DNA of 64,000 nucleotides from contig OX359192.1 of the NCBI GenBank assembly GCA_947172415.1, positions 8,838,901 to 8,902,900 of the forward strand, written 5' to 3'. This DNA is from Chondrosia reniformis (Eukaryota > Porifera > Demospongiae > Chondrillida > Chondrillidae). The notes beneath the pieces were generated by a model. The model was not told the origin of the DNA, did no database searches, and worked only from the letters and a program-made list of their open reading frames with translations. Below, piece after piece: positions 53,115-63,521 of the stretch (position 1 is its first letter; each line of letters starts with the position of its first letter). The position numbers were made by a program, and so were the translations under genes.

Positions 53115-55218
53115 ATGTCGGCCCAGGCGCAAATGAAGAAGATGCTTGAGCAGTTAATGGGCCCGCAAGGTTAGTGGCGTAGGTTTGTGTCAAGGAACAC
53201 CTCAAGTTCTAGTATGTTAATTTTAGTTTGTCAGCCATTTTCTTTTGGATTTGATTGTGCGACTCCATCTCACTAATTACTCACAGACTGTCACGTGTAA
53301 GACTCTACTACTGACTGTACATGTTAACTTTGTTTAGTGTACAATAATCAAGTGAGTTGTTTCACGTGAGTTGACTAATTTGTATGTTGTAGCTCTCAAT
53401 AGTTAGCAATGGATAATGTAATGTGGTCACACGACAGTCACATGATTATCCAATGACGTCACATTAGAGGAATATTTATTCTCTGCCCTGTAGATGATGA
53501 AGATACAGTTCGCCATTTCACAGATAAAGATGTCTGTTGGCCATTTCTGGTGGACATTTGTATAAATGACCTTTTCATTAATACAGTAAGCATACCTTGT
53601 TTTTGACTTAACTGCTTTAATGGAGTGTGATTTCTGTGTCAGAGAGAAGATATAGGACCATGTGACAAGATCCATTCAGAAACAATGCGGAATGACTTTG
53701 AAAAGGCCTCTTTAGAAAAGGATTTTGGCATTGAACAGGAAGTAAGTGCTTTAGTTTACAGGAAATACATGGGAATGCTACTTTTACAAACTTTCTTTCT
53801 CAGGTTCTGGGATTCATCAAAGATTTTATAAACAAAAACGACAAAAAGGTTGCTGCAAACAAGAAGAGACTTGAGGCAGAGGAGACTCCCGAATTGGAGT
53901 CAAAGGCAAAGGAGATCCACGACTTGGGAGTTCAGATTGGAGAGAAGCTGGCAAAGGCTGAATCATTAGGTTTGAAAGCTTTAGCTGCAGCCAGTGTGTA
54001 TTACTGATGTAGCCTGCTTGTCCCTCAGGATCAGAGGGCGATGTTGACGGGTCACTGGCAATGACTGCTGAGGTAGAGCAGCTGAAGAAGAAGAAGAAGG
54101 AAGCCGAGGTAAGCTGCCTGCCTTCTGAGGAGATGCCAAGGGTGCCCTTGACTCGTAGTCTGACCTCTGACCTGTGGCCTGGCGTGGTGTGACAGTGTTG
54201 TGCTCTCTCTAGGACCTCTATCGGGCCAGTGTCCCCGTGGGCTCCAATCAACATCAGCAGCTTAGGGCCTGTGATGTGTGCGGAGCGCTCCTGAGCCTCT
54301 ATGACAATGACAGGCGGTAGGTACCACCTCTCACTCTCTTCCTTTGATATGCACCATTTAGGAGGCCTACCACGCCTTGAGACCTCAAAGTACACTGCGC
54401 ACAAGTACACAGCGCCTGAGACCATGTGAAATTTGTGGTGCTTTCCTTGGTATGCATGACAAGGACACTGTGTAAGTCACCCTCACCCTCCCTATTGAGG
54501 TAACCATGGTAACACACAGCCATATCTTTAGTGTTAGTTTATCAGCAAATAACATCTTAAGATCTGTTTTCAGTAACCATAGCAACTAGTACCTCTCAGG
54601 CTGCTATGTAGTTCTGTAACCATAGCAACTAGTACCTCTCAGGCAGCTATGTAGTTCTGTATCCATAGCAACTAGTACCTCTCAGGCAACTATGTAGTTC
54701 TGTATCCATAGCAACTAGTACCTCTCAGGCAGTTATGTAGTTCTGTAACCATAGCAACTAGTACCAACTAGACCCTAGTAACTGTAAATTGCTTCTGTAG
54801 GCTGGCAGATCACTTTGGAGGTAAACTTCACTTGGGGTTTGTGGCCATTAGGGAGAAGGTTGTCCAGTTAGAAGTATGTCGCAATCATTGTATTATGTAG
54901 CTATAGTATAACATAGTTGTGTGTGCGTACGTAGAAAAGGATTGAAGACAAGAAGAGAATACGACAAGAAAGGAGGTTTAGAAAGGACTCTGGAAGGGGT
55001 AACTACAAAGAAGAACGCCAGCAGCAGCACAGGAGGAGGAGTAGAAGTAGGTCACGTGACCGAAGGAGGCGGAGCCGGAGCCGATCTAGAGAGCCCAGGA
55101 GGAGAAGTCGGTCCAGAGAGAGGGAGAAGGATCACAAGTTAGCAACAGTTTGCCTGATTGATAGCTGACACTTTACAAGTTGTTATTCAACAGACGTAGG
55201 TCGAGAGAGAGGAGATGA
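53115..55218 (+). CDS. LUC7L: LUC7-like U1 snRNP splicing factor
   Basis: Exons: 53115-53169, 53494-53585, 53643-53741, 53814-53969, 54029-54108, then either 54213-54316 or 54362-54471, then 54801-54873, 54934-55138 and 55194-55218. MSAQAQMKKMLEQLMG matches human LUC7L (MSAQAQMRALLDQLMG). The first zinc finger covers KDVCWPFLVDIC to CDKIHSETM. A helical region with KAEKL-like repeats follows. The second zinc finger (CDVCGALLSLYDNDRR or CEICGAFLGMHDKD, then LADHFGGKLHLGF) comes next. The C-terminus is Arg/Ser-rich (RRRSRSRSRDRRRRSRSRSR). LUC7 proteins are U1 snRNP components that influence 5' splice-site choice. Two phase-matched versions of the exon encoding the first half of zinc finger 2 are present. 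Confidence 0.95.
54213..54316 (+). other. LUC7L alternative exon 6A
   Basis: 104 nt between an AG (54211-54212) and GTAGGT. It encodes DLYRASVPVGSNQHQQLRAC then DVCGALLSLYDNDRR, closer to human LUC7L (LRVCEVCSAYLGLHDNDRR). It begins in phase 0 and ends in phase 2 (CG), joining to GCTGGCAG of exon 7 to give RLADHFGG. Confidence 0.85.
54362..54471 (+). other. LUC7L alternative exon 6B
   Basis: 110 nt between AG (54360-54361) and GTAAGT. It encodes EAYHALRPQSTLRTSTQRLR then PCEICGAFLGMHDKDT. It begins in phase 0 and ends in phase 2 (GT), joining to exon 7 to give VLADHFGG. Including both 6A and 6B would shift frame and reach a stop soon after the junction, so the two should be used one at a time. 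Confidence 0.85.
54556..54775 (+). repeat. About 49-bp tandem repeat in LUC7L intron
   Basis: Four to five copies containing AACCATAGCAACTAGTACCT and CTCAGGCAGCTATGTAGTTC in the intron between exon 6B and exon 7. Confidence 0.92.
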
Positions 55219-55394
55219 AGCGCCCAACCACTGGTGACGCAACACTTCTTTGAGCACTTTGATTATTTTGTAACGTGAATAGACGCACACGCTATCACAT
55301 AAATGGCCGACAAATAACATTTGTGAGTCAGTTTTGAATATTACAAGTCAAAAGCATTTAGCGCGTCCAGTTTACTTGCGCAAGTGCAAAAGGG

Positions 55395-57793
55395 ATGTCC
55401 TTAGCGGACGAGCTGCTGGCGGATCTAGAAGACGATGGACTGGGCGACATTGAAGAGCAGCAAGGAATAGATCAAAATGAAGTGATGGAAGTTGCTGTCG
55501 ACCTGGAATCGGTTAATAGTCGTTCGGTGAGGGACACCGCAAAGTTACTGGACAGTGCAGAGGTACGTGAACGTGCAAGAAGATGAAAATGGTACACCTC
55601 AAAACGTCTCCTTTTTAGCTAAAGGCAATGATTTTGGAGATCGAAAAGTATACGTCGGAAGCGCAAGCGTACAACAGTGAGTTCCATATTAGAAAAGCGA
55701 ATCTGAGAGATACAAATGGATCGCTCTTTTGATATCACGTGCAGTGAAAGGTCCAATTGAGGCTCACCCAGAATACAAACTGATTGTTGATGCGAATAAC
55801 ATGATTGCAAAGATAGATGATGAGATTGGTAAGTCATGTGACACACATGTGATTCTGTAGAAGGCTGATTGGCTGATGTCCTTGAGTGGTACTGTTGTCC
55901 ACTGTCTGTAGATGTTATCCACAAGTATGTACGTGATCTGTACAGCAAGCGATTCCCAGAGATGGAGTCCCTTATTCATCAGCCGTTGGACTACTGTAAA
56001 ACTGTTCAGGTTCGTGCCTTTGCATATTGTCATATTGTACCAAGTGGAGTCGACTAATACTTTAGTTGCTAGGCAACAATTTGGAGGTCACAAGAGTGAA
56101 TCTACAAGAGTTTCTTCCCGCCGCTACGGTGATGGTCGTCTCGGTAACAGCGTCTACCACTCAAGGGTTAGTTCAGTTAGTGGTGATGTGGTTGGTTACT
56201 AAATATAGTAACATGCAGGTCCCCAATATCGCAAGAAGACCTAGACCTCTTGTTAGAAGGTTGTCGGATGGTGGACCAATTGAATGACATGAAGATCAAT
56301 ATCTTGGATTATGTGGAGAGTCGTATGAGCCTAGTGGCTCCGAACCTCTCTGTAATACTGGGGTCCTCCATAGCAGCCAAGATGATGGGTCTGTTTATAC
56401 ACATTGTACAGTATAGGAATGTGTATTAATTGGGAGCTAATACACGTAGGTGTAGCAGGTGGTTTGACAAGTCTTTCAAAGATGCCAGCTTGCAATATTC
56501 TGGTCAGTTACTTCTAAAGATGGCACTTATCTTTGGCTGTGTTGCAACATCGCCTTTCTCTGTTCAGGTCCTGGGCTCCCAGCGGAAGACTCTCACTGGC
56601 TTTTCCACCACCACCTCCCTTCCACACACTGGATTCATATTCTATAGTGATCTTGTACAGTCTTGTAATGAAGTACGTATATGGGTGTATCCCCTTATAT
56701 GGGTGTATCCCCCTATATGGGTGTGTCCCCCTATATGGGTGTATCCCCCTATATGGGTGTGTCCCCCTATATGAGTGTATCCCCCTATGTGGGTGTATCC
56801 CCCTATATGGGTGTGTCCCCCTATGTGGGTGTGTCCCCCTATATGTTCCTAATTGGGTGTGTTCTGCAGGATATACGTAAGAAGGTTGCTCGTTTGGTGG
56901 CTTGTAAATGCACTTTGGCTGCAAGAGTGGACAGTTTTCATGAGCATGTCAACTCTTCTGTTGGACAAAGTAAGATTTTCAGTATATGTGTGTAAGATAC
57001 TTGTTTTAAAATCTCTGATGCCTGAACAAAGATTTGAGAGATGAAATTCAGCAAAAAATTGATAAGTGGCAGGAGCCGCCTCCAGTAAAGTTGGCCAAGC
57101 CACTTCCCAGACCTGACGACACTATCAAGAAGAGGAGAGGCGGAAAGAGGTGTGAGGAATAGTCCCTATCACTGTACTCCACCCTCCACTGTCCACGGTT
57201 GTGTGTTTCTGCAGGGTCCGCAAGCAGAAGGAACGATATCAGCTGACAGAAATGAGAAAACAAGCCAATAGACTCACATTTGGAGAAGTAAGCCAGGCAG
57301 AGGCTTGCCATCTAGATAACCACACATCTTCCAATCTGTAGATTGAGGAAGACGCTTATCAAGATGACCTCGGGCTCTCATTGGGACAGATTGGCAAGTC
57401 CAACTCTGGAAAGATTAGGGGACCCACTGTTGACCAGCGAACACAAGTTAACCTCTCCAAGAAGCTACAGGTATGTCGGAATGCTTTGACCTGACGACCT
57501 CCTCTCTAGTATATAATGTGTTTGTGTGTGCAGAAGCGCCTTCAGACATCGCAAGTGTTTGGTGGCAAGACTTCCATCAAGAGCCACGTCTCAGGTACTG
57601 CCTCCAGTGTGGCCTTCACTCCACTGCAAGGCCTGGAGATTGTCAACCCCCAGGCAGCAGAGAAGAAGCACGAGGTAAGTCACTCAGTCTCAGCCCTACT
57701 CCTTTCTCATTAAAATGGCTTTCTTTCTTCCTGCAGAAGAACGATGGATACTTCTCAACAACTGCCAGTTTTGTCAATTTAGGAAAACATTAA
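55395..57793 (+). CDS. PRPF31: PRPF31 (U4/U6.U5 tri-snRNP factor)
   Basis: About fourteen exons from 55395-55563 to 57738-57793. The N-terminus MSLADELLADLEDD is identical in style to human PRPF31 (MSLADELLADLEEA). PEYKLIVDANNMIAKIDDEI, YSKRFPEMESLIHQPLDY, ATVMVVSVTASTTQG, YVESRMSLVAPNLSVILGSS, GVAGGLTSLSKMPACNI, LGSQRKTLTGF, VARLVACKCTLAARVDSFHE, NRLTFGEIEEDAYQDDLGLS and GTASSVAFTPLQGLEIVNPQ cover the NOSIC/Nop domain and C-terminus. It binds the 15.5K-U4 snRNA complex. It sits directly behind LUC7L, another splicing factor, on the same strand. One intron is an 18-bp minisatellite. Confidence 0.97.
56678..56848 (+). repeat. 18-bp minisatellite in PRPF31 intron
   Basis: About ten copies of ATATGGGTGTATCCCCCT with GTG/GTA and TAT/TGT variants. 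Confidence 0.94.
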
Positions 57794-57926
57794 TTACTTT
57801 TGTCACACAGACATATGTATGCATACAAATATAATGGCAAGCCCTGCAGCATACGTTACGTATGTACTGTATGTAGTCTATATACGGATGTCCGTTGGGA
57901 AAACCCGGATCTGTATATACGTACGT

Positions 57927-60149
57927 ATGAGTATGGCGAAGGTTAGTTTGTTCGTGCTAGTCGCTACTGCGACGACGTATTTCCATTGTTTTTGTAGAGG
58001 ATACTGAAGGCGGGCTACTTGATAAAGTCTCCCGGCTCGAGTGGTCCGCTAAAGGCTTGGAAGAGGAGGTGGTTCGTCGTCTATGACGATGGATTGGTGG
58101 AGTACTATGACTCGGAAAAGGTAATTGAAGACCTCATTTTGTTAAAGACTTTAATAGCGCGTCTGTTTGTCTGTTGCTTCAGAAGAGCAAACTTCTGGGG
58201 AATTTCGACATGATTGAGTGTTCTGGTGTGCACGACGGGCTGACCAAATCGGGTCAGGCCCTATCACTCGCTATTGACACGCCTGGACGAACCTATTTCA
58301 TTAAAACAGAAACTAAGGAACTGTTGGATGAATGGCGAAAGGTATCCTCTTTAATACAAGGACTTTCACTACGTTTAACACAGGTTGTGACACACATATA
58401 ACATAGGTATACGTTTTTGTAGACATTTGATGCATTTGTGGAAGCTCCAAGATCAAAGTCAATATCAAATGACCCAGTCACAAGTGTGAGTGTGCAGTGT
58501 TTAGCTGATGTCATTGGTGCATGAGTGTGTGTGCGATCTCATTGTGAAGGAGACTTCACCAGCTACAAGTGACAGGAGACACAGAAGTGTTGCACAAAGG
58601 AACAGAGATCTGGAAGTCAGCATACAGGTAGTGGTGGGGGCGTAACCATGGTAGTGGTGGGGGGCGTAACCATGGTAGTGATGGGGGGGCGTAACCATGG
58701 TAGTGGTAGGGGGGCGTAAACCAACCATTGACCTTACCTGCCCTTGTAGAGTCAGAATGTGGAGTCCTACACTGATGCAGCCATCGACGAGGAGAGTACC
58801 AAAGACAGTCATGTGATTTTGGAAACAGACGAGGTGGAGCACTTGAGGAAAGAGTGTTCTGGAATGAAAGACAAGTTGAAGGACCTTGAAATAGAACTGA
58901 GTCGAGCAAGATCCAGCAGCACAAGCAGCAATGTGAATGAAAAGGAGTTCTATGAACTAAAAGCTACCTTGACAGAACAAGACCATCTACTTCAGCTAAA
59001 AACAAAAGACTTACTAGAAAAGGAAGCTGAGTTAAAAATTTTAGAAGCCACTTTGTCTACAAGAATCTCGGATCACCAGCAAGAAAAGGAAGGTCTCCTC
59101 AGAGACCTGGATATCAAAGAGACAAAACTCTCTGATGTAAAGGAGGACCTCAAGATCAAAGAGACAAAACTCTTTGATGTAAAGGAGGACCTCAAGATCA
59201 AAGAGAGAGAACTCTCTGATGTAAAGAAAGACCTAGAGATCAAAGAGAGAGAACTCTTTGATGTAAAGAAGGACCTAGAGATCAAAGAGAGAGAACTCTT
59301 TAATGTAAAGGAGGACCTCAAGATCAAAGAGAGAGAACTCTTTGAGATGGAGAAAAACAAAAAGCTTGAGCCTGGCAAGAGTGAAGGAGAGCCTGAGAAG
59401 GAGGTGGGTAGGTTAGAGGATCGTCAGTCACTCTCTCCAGATGATTTGCAGACAAGAACAGACAAAGTTGTACAGTTGGAAGATCAAGTCAAAGAACTTA
59501 AAGGAAAAGTTGATCAGCTTCAAATGGAAAAGGAAAAGGCCTTATTTGATCTGGCAAATGTAAAGAAATCCTTTAAAAGCTTGCCTTCCACAAACAAGAG
59601 TGTAGATGTTACCATTCGGGTCCCTTCTCCTTCTACTGGGGCCGCCTCTTCCCAAAACATCTTGTCTCAAAAGAGAGGAAAATCAGCCGCTCCTACTGCC
59701 CACACAAAGGTTGAGCCCATCCCAGGTAGGCATATCTGCTGTCCAACTACCTGTATACATTGCACGTGTGCATGTGTGTAGATTTTGTTCTGAGTAAAGT
59801 TACTTCTGATAAAAAGTCTGGGAATCTCCTTCAAAGGGAGTCAGAAATGGACAAAAGTATGTATTTGGTGTGTGTGTACTTGTGTATCAAGTATCCGGTC
59901 CTTTGTGGTAGGTAAGCCATTGGGTGGTACAACTTACCTGCTGGAGCCATGGCAACTAGACCACACTGAAGTGCACATAACCCCGCCCTCTCAAGGTACC
60001 TCACAAGCTTACTGCTGTATGCACTCACAAAGCACACGATTTCCTGTTTTCCAGGTTCTGTTCCACTGAAACCACAAAAGCCTTCTCAAGACATACTTGA
60101 CAAAACAATACATTTCTCTCCAGGTAACTTATTTAGAAAGTTTTTCTAA
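57927..60149 (+). CDS. PH-domain coiled-coil protein, family not identified
   Basis: Exons include 57927-57941 (MSMAK), 57998-58120, 58183-58341, 58423-58485, about 58550-58627, 58750-59727, then three small exons to a stop at 60147-60149. Exons 2-4 give a PH domain (KAGYLIKSPGSSGPLKAWKR, RWFVVYDDGLVEYYDS, TPGRTYFIKTETKELLDEWR). The large exon encodes a long Glu/Lys-rich coiled coil, partly built from a 42-bp in-frame repeat (DLKIKERELFDVKK, two heptads). QLEDQVKELKGKVDQLQMEK follows. A PH domain plus coiled coil suggests a membrane-associated scaffold. I do not recognise the exact family. The final exon reads to TAA without needing the GTAACT inside it. It is convergent with TMEM220, with 42 nt between stops. 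Confidence 0.8.
58625..58725 (+). repeat. CCATGGTAGTGGTGGGGGGCG repeat
   Basis: Four copies of a 23-25 bp unit (GTAACCATGGTAGTGGTGGG type) in the intron just before the big coiled-coil exon. Confidence 0.9.
59110..59350 (+). repeat. 42-bp coding repeat in PH/coiled-coil gene
   Basis: Six copies of a 42-bp unit (GACCTCAAGATCAAAGAGAG then AGAACTCTTTGATGTAAAGA and two bases), in frame, each coding 14 residues, i.e. two coiled-coil heptads. Confidence 0.95.
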
Positions 60150-60191
60150 TTTCTCATTCATCATTAAATTGACTCATTGAATTGTACAAAA

Positions 60192-60896
60192 TTAAGAGCA
60201 GAATTGTCCTCCGTTGTCATGGTATCGGGTTAGATAAATGAAGTAACTGCATAGCAAACTGACTGCCACAAAGTTCCACATTAAAAGGGGAAATCCCACG
60301 TACTTGTAAGAATGGAGCAAAAGGCTTGCCATCCACATAATTACCAGGGTTGTCCCCATTAGTTCCCTGCAAAAATAAGATAAATGCAGTCTAATCTGTT
60401 GTGTCCAACTCCATCACTTACCGTCCCTGAACTGTCAAGAGTGTCGGAAGTGACCATCCACTGCTGTTCAGCATCAGACTTGCAAACACTACGCTGAAGA
60501 GAACACCTGCCATACAAAACTTTTGCCAAATTACAGGAACTGCAACAATGGTCAAACAATACCTTGTACATAAATACAGCTGGAGAGTAGTAGTACTAAG
60601 TAGTACCTTTGTCTCTTTGGACAGCATATGTCAGAGACAATGCTGATGGAATTGCATAAAACAACTAAAGACACAAGTTTGGGTTAAATAAACGACTTAA
60701 AGGTCAAAGGTCACTCACCGTCCATTCAACGGGTCGCGGATCATCCAGCTAGAAGTTAAAAAGTTTCATTTTATACATTTGAAGGTGGTATAGTGGGTTG
60801 CATGCACGAGAGCGACCCTAGGCTGACCTGCAAATAAGCTGTGATCCCGTAAAAGACCCCTAAAATGGATATTATAGCTCTGCTGATCAACTGCAT
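60192..60896 (-). CDS. TMEM220: TMEM220-like membrane protein
   Basis: Starts at 60896 (MQLISRAIISILGVFYGITA), ends at 60192-60194. Small exons join GITAYLQ to LDDPRPVEWT and FYAIPSALSLTYAVQRDK, matching human TMEM220 (ALAAAVQVNDPDAELWVVVY then TIPAVLTLLVGL). A hydrophobic exon (VLFSVVFASLMLNSSGW) follows, then QGRELMGTTLVIMWMASLLL, matching EGRELSGLVIITAWIIL, and a last membrane segment (PLLMWNFVAVSLLCSYFIYL). Function of the family is unknown. The exon around 60540-60605 is uncertain. It is divergent from GGA. Confidence 0.8.
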
Positions 60897-60978
60897 GAGT
60901 GTACTGGACAGGAAAGGGGACGGGTCAGGCGGGGGGTAAACCCTTGTGTAATTATGCTAGTAAACGCCTTGAATAAAA
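60897..60978. promoter_or_regulatory. Divergent promoter region TMEM220 / GGA
   Basis: 82 bp between opposite-facing start codons, with a GC-rich centre (GGGGACGGGTCAGGCGGGGG at about 60918). A shared promoter is inferred. Confidence 0.5.
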
Positions 60979-63470
60979 ATGGCTACTTCCATGGAGCGAT
61001 TGCGCGAACTTCTTGGTAAGTTCTGATATTTAGTTTTGTTCACTGCTACCAATGTAGCCTGTAATGCCCAGATAAGGCGACCAATCCAAACAACAAGTTT
61101 GAAGACTGGGAATACGTGGTACAGTTTTGCGACAGGGTCAACGAGGAAGATGACGGGTAGGTACTGCAAAGCTAAAATTACGAACAAAGCTAATATCACT
61201 TCCACTTGACTTGTCCGTGGTACTCCTCACTAGACCTCTGAGATCCCTTACACTGGTTGTGCCAAAGATGCAAAGTACCAACGAAGCAGAAGCTATTCTC
61301 GCTCTGACTGTAAGTAGGGTCGGCCGTCGGTCACGTGAGAGGCACTGCTCCTGTAATGCATTCCGTAGGTATTAGAAGCGTGTGTAAAGAATTGTGGAAA
61401 GCGCTTCCATCAAGAATTGGGAAAGTTTCGCTTTTTAAATGAGATCATTCGAATGGTGTCTCCCAAGGTTGGTGTTACCATGGTAACCACCCAGTAGTTC
61501 CGTCCATCTGTGATGCATGTCCTGCAGTACTTGGGCAATCAGACGCCTGTTTCAGTGAAGGAGAAGGTTCTGCATCTTCTAGGGGGCTGGAAGGACGGCC
61601 TGCCAGAAGAGACTAAAATACAAGAGTGTTATGACATGCTCCGGTCCTGCGGCCTTGTAGCCAATGAGGATGCCTCTACTCCTGAAGTTGGTTCTTTGAG
61701 TGAGTGGGTGTAGCTAGTGCTTTACTCACCCGTGTTTGTATGTGTTTTCAGAAGCCAAAGGTACAATTGAAAATGGAGAAACACAAAGAGGATGTGAGTG
61801 CATCACAGACTGTGGAGTATACTGTGGAGTAGACTGTAGACTGTGGAGTATACTGTGGAGTAGACTGTAGACTGTGGAGTAGACTGTAGACTGTGAAGTA
61901 GACTGTAGACTGTGGAGTAGACTGTAGACTGTGAAGTAGACTGTAGACTGTGGAGGGTATATTATATTGTTTGGTATGGTATTAGCTCTTGGGAAGACTC
62001 TTGCAGAGCACCAATCCCGATGATCTTAGGGCAGCTAATCGGATGATCAGAGAGGCTGTTAGAAAGGTAACTATGACAACCTATGTTAAGAGTTGGTGTC
62101 TATCAACTTGTTGTGAAACAGGATGAGAAAAGAATGGAAAAGCTTCAAAAACGTTTAAATGAACTGGAGGAAGTCAAGGTGAATATAAAAGTACTAAATG
62201 ACATGTTAAGCAGCTACAGTAGTAGCACATCGGAATCAGACAAGCAGTTGATGAGTGAAATTTACCAAAAGTGTGAGGATATGAAGCCAAGGCTATTTAG
62301 AATGGCAGGACAAATCACTGCCACAGACGAAGGCATGTCTGATGTTCTAAAGACAAATGACGATCTCCTTCGAGTGACGGATCTCTATGCTAATGTTGTT
62401 GGTACTGCTCCAAAGGCCAGTACTAATAGCACCACATCAGCCACTCCCCCAACCGTCAGCCACGCCCCCCAGACCATCCCACAGGAGGGGACCCCTGGCA
62501 CCCCTTCGGTTGATGACCTCCTCATAAACCTTGATGACCTCACAATTGGTGGAGGATCTAGTGACCAGTCGGTACCCAGTTCCCAGTCACTTATTTCAGA
62601 TCTTGGCCTTCTTGGTTAGTGTACATCACCATCCTCTCCTCACATCTCTCCATCTCTCCTCCCTTTCCCCTCCCCCACCCCCTAATGTAGATTTTCCCAT
62701 AAGTACAGGAACAGGCTCTACAGGATTGGAACTTGGCAGTGGACACTCCACGCTGCCAACGCTCCCCACCCCCCCACCCTCGGGTGACCTCCTGGCTGAC
62801 CTTGGACTGACCTCTAGCTTTGGAGGGGCCCCCTTGGTAACGCCCTCTCTCCATCAAGAGGGACTTCCTCTTTCCTTGGACAGTGTTAATGTTCCTTTTG
62901 ATACTTTACAGCTCAAAGGTAAATTGTCTCATCATGTCACCGCCCACGGCTTACGTACCTTCCTGTGACATTTGTTGTACACAGAGGACATTCAGCCACT
63001 TCAAGTGTTTAATAAAAATGGATTAACAGTAACTTTTCACTTCACTAAGGTAGTGTCCAAAGTGAGTTGTAATCTGAGAATGTTTGATAAGTTTGAATGT
63101 TTTATTTTAGAATGTTCCAGCACCCCACACACATGCTGTGATAGTGTCCATGTTAAACACTGGACCAGCTCCTTTCTCTGAAGTAGAGTTCCAGGCAGCT
63201 GTTCCAAAGAGTATGAAAGTCAAATTGCAGTCTCCCTCTGGCAAGGAGCTACCTGCCTTCAACCCGATAGCAGCACCCATTCCTATCAGACAAGTTATGT
63301 TGCTGCAGAACACAGCCCAGGTATATTGTACCCTGTGTGCATCAAATTATTGTAGTTTAATCTTATCTCTCCCTTTCTAGACCAAAACTCGTTTAAAGTT
63401 CCGTTTGAAGTACATTCAAAACAATCAGGAAGTTGTAGAAACAGGAGAAGCTTCAGATATACCATTTTAA
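60979..63470 (+). CDS. GGA1: GGA (Golgi-localised gamma-ear ARF-binding adaptor)
   Basis: Twelve exons from 60979-61015 and 61072-61156 to 63381-63470. VHS domain: KATNPNNKFEDWEYVVQFCD, LEACVKNCGKRFHQELGKFR, FLNEIIRMVSPKYLGNQTP and GLPEETKIQECYDML. GAT domain: NPDDLRAANRMIREAVRKDE, KRMEKLQKRLNELEEVKVNI and the Leu-rich helix ending TDLYANVVG. The hinge has DLLINLDDL, which fits a clathrin box (LINLD). Gamma-adaptin ear: VSMLNTGPAPFSEVEFQAAV, MKVKLQSPSGKELPAFNPI and ending SDIPF. GGAs sort cargo from the trans-Golgi to endosomes. The single gene probably represents the ancestor of vertebrate GGA1-3. One intron (61797-61985) has a repeat of ACTGTGGAGTAGACTGTAG. Confidence 0.96.
61812..61958 (+). 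repeat. Short tandem repeat in GGA intron
   Basis: About eight imperfect copies of ACTGTGGAGTAGACTGTAG. Confidence 0.9.
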
Positions 63471-63521
63471 AAGTTTACAGGAAAAAACTAAAAGAAATTG
63501 TTTGTGTTAACTGTTTCTAGC

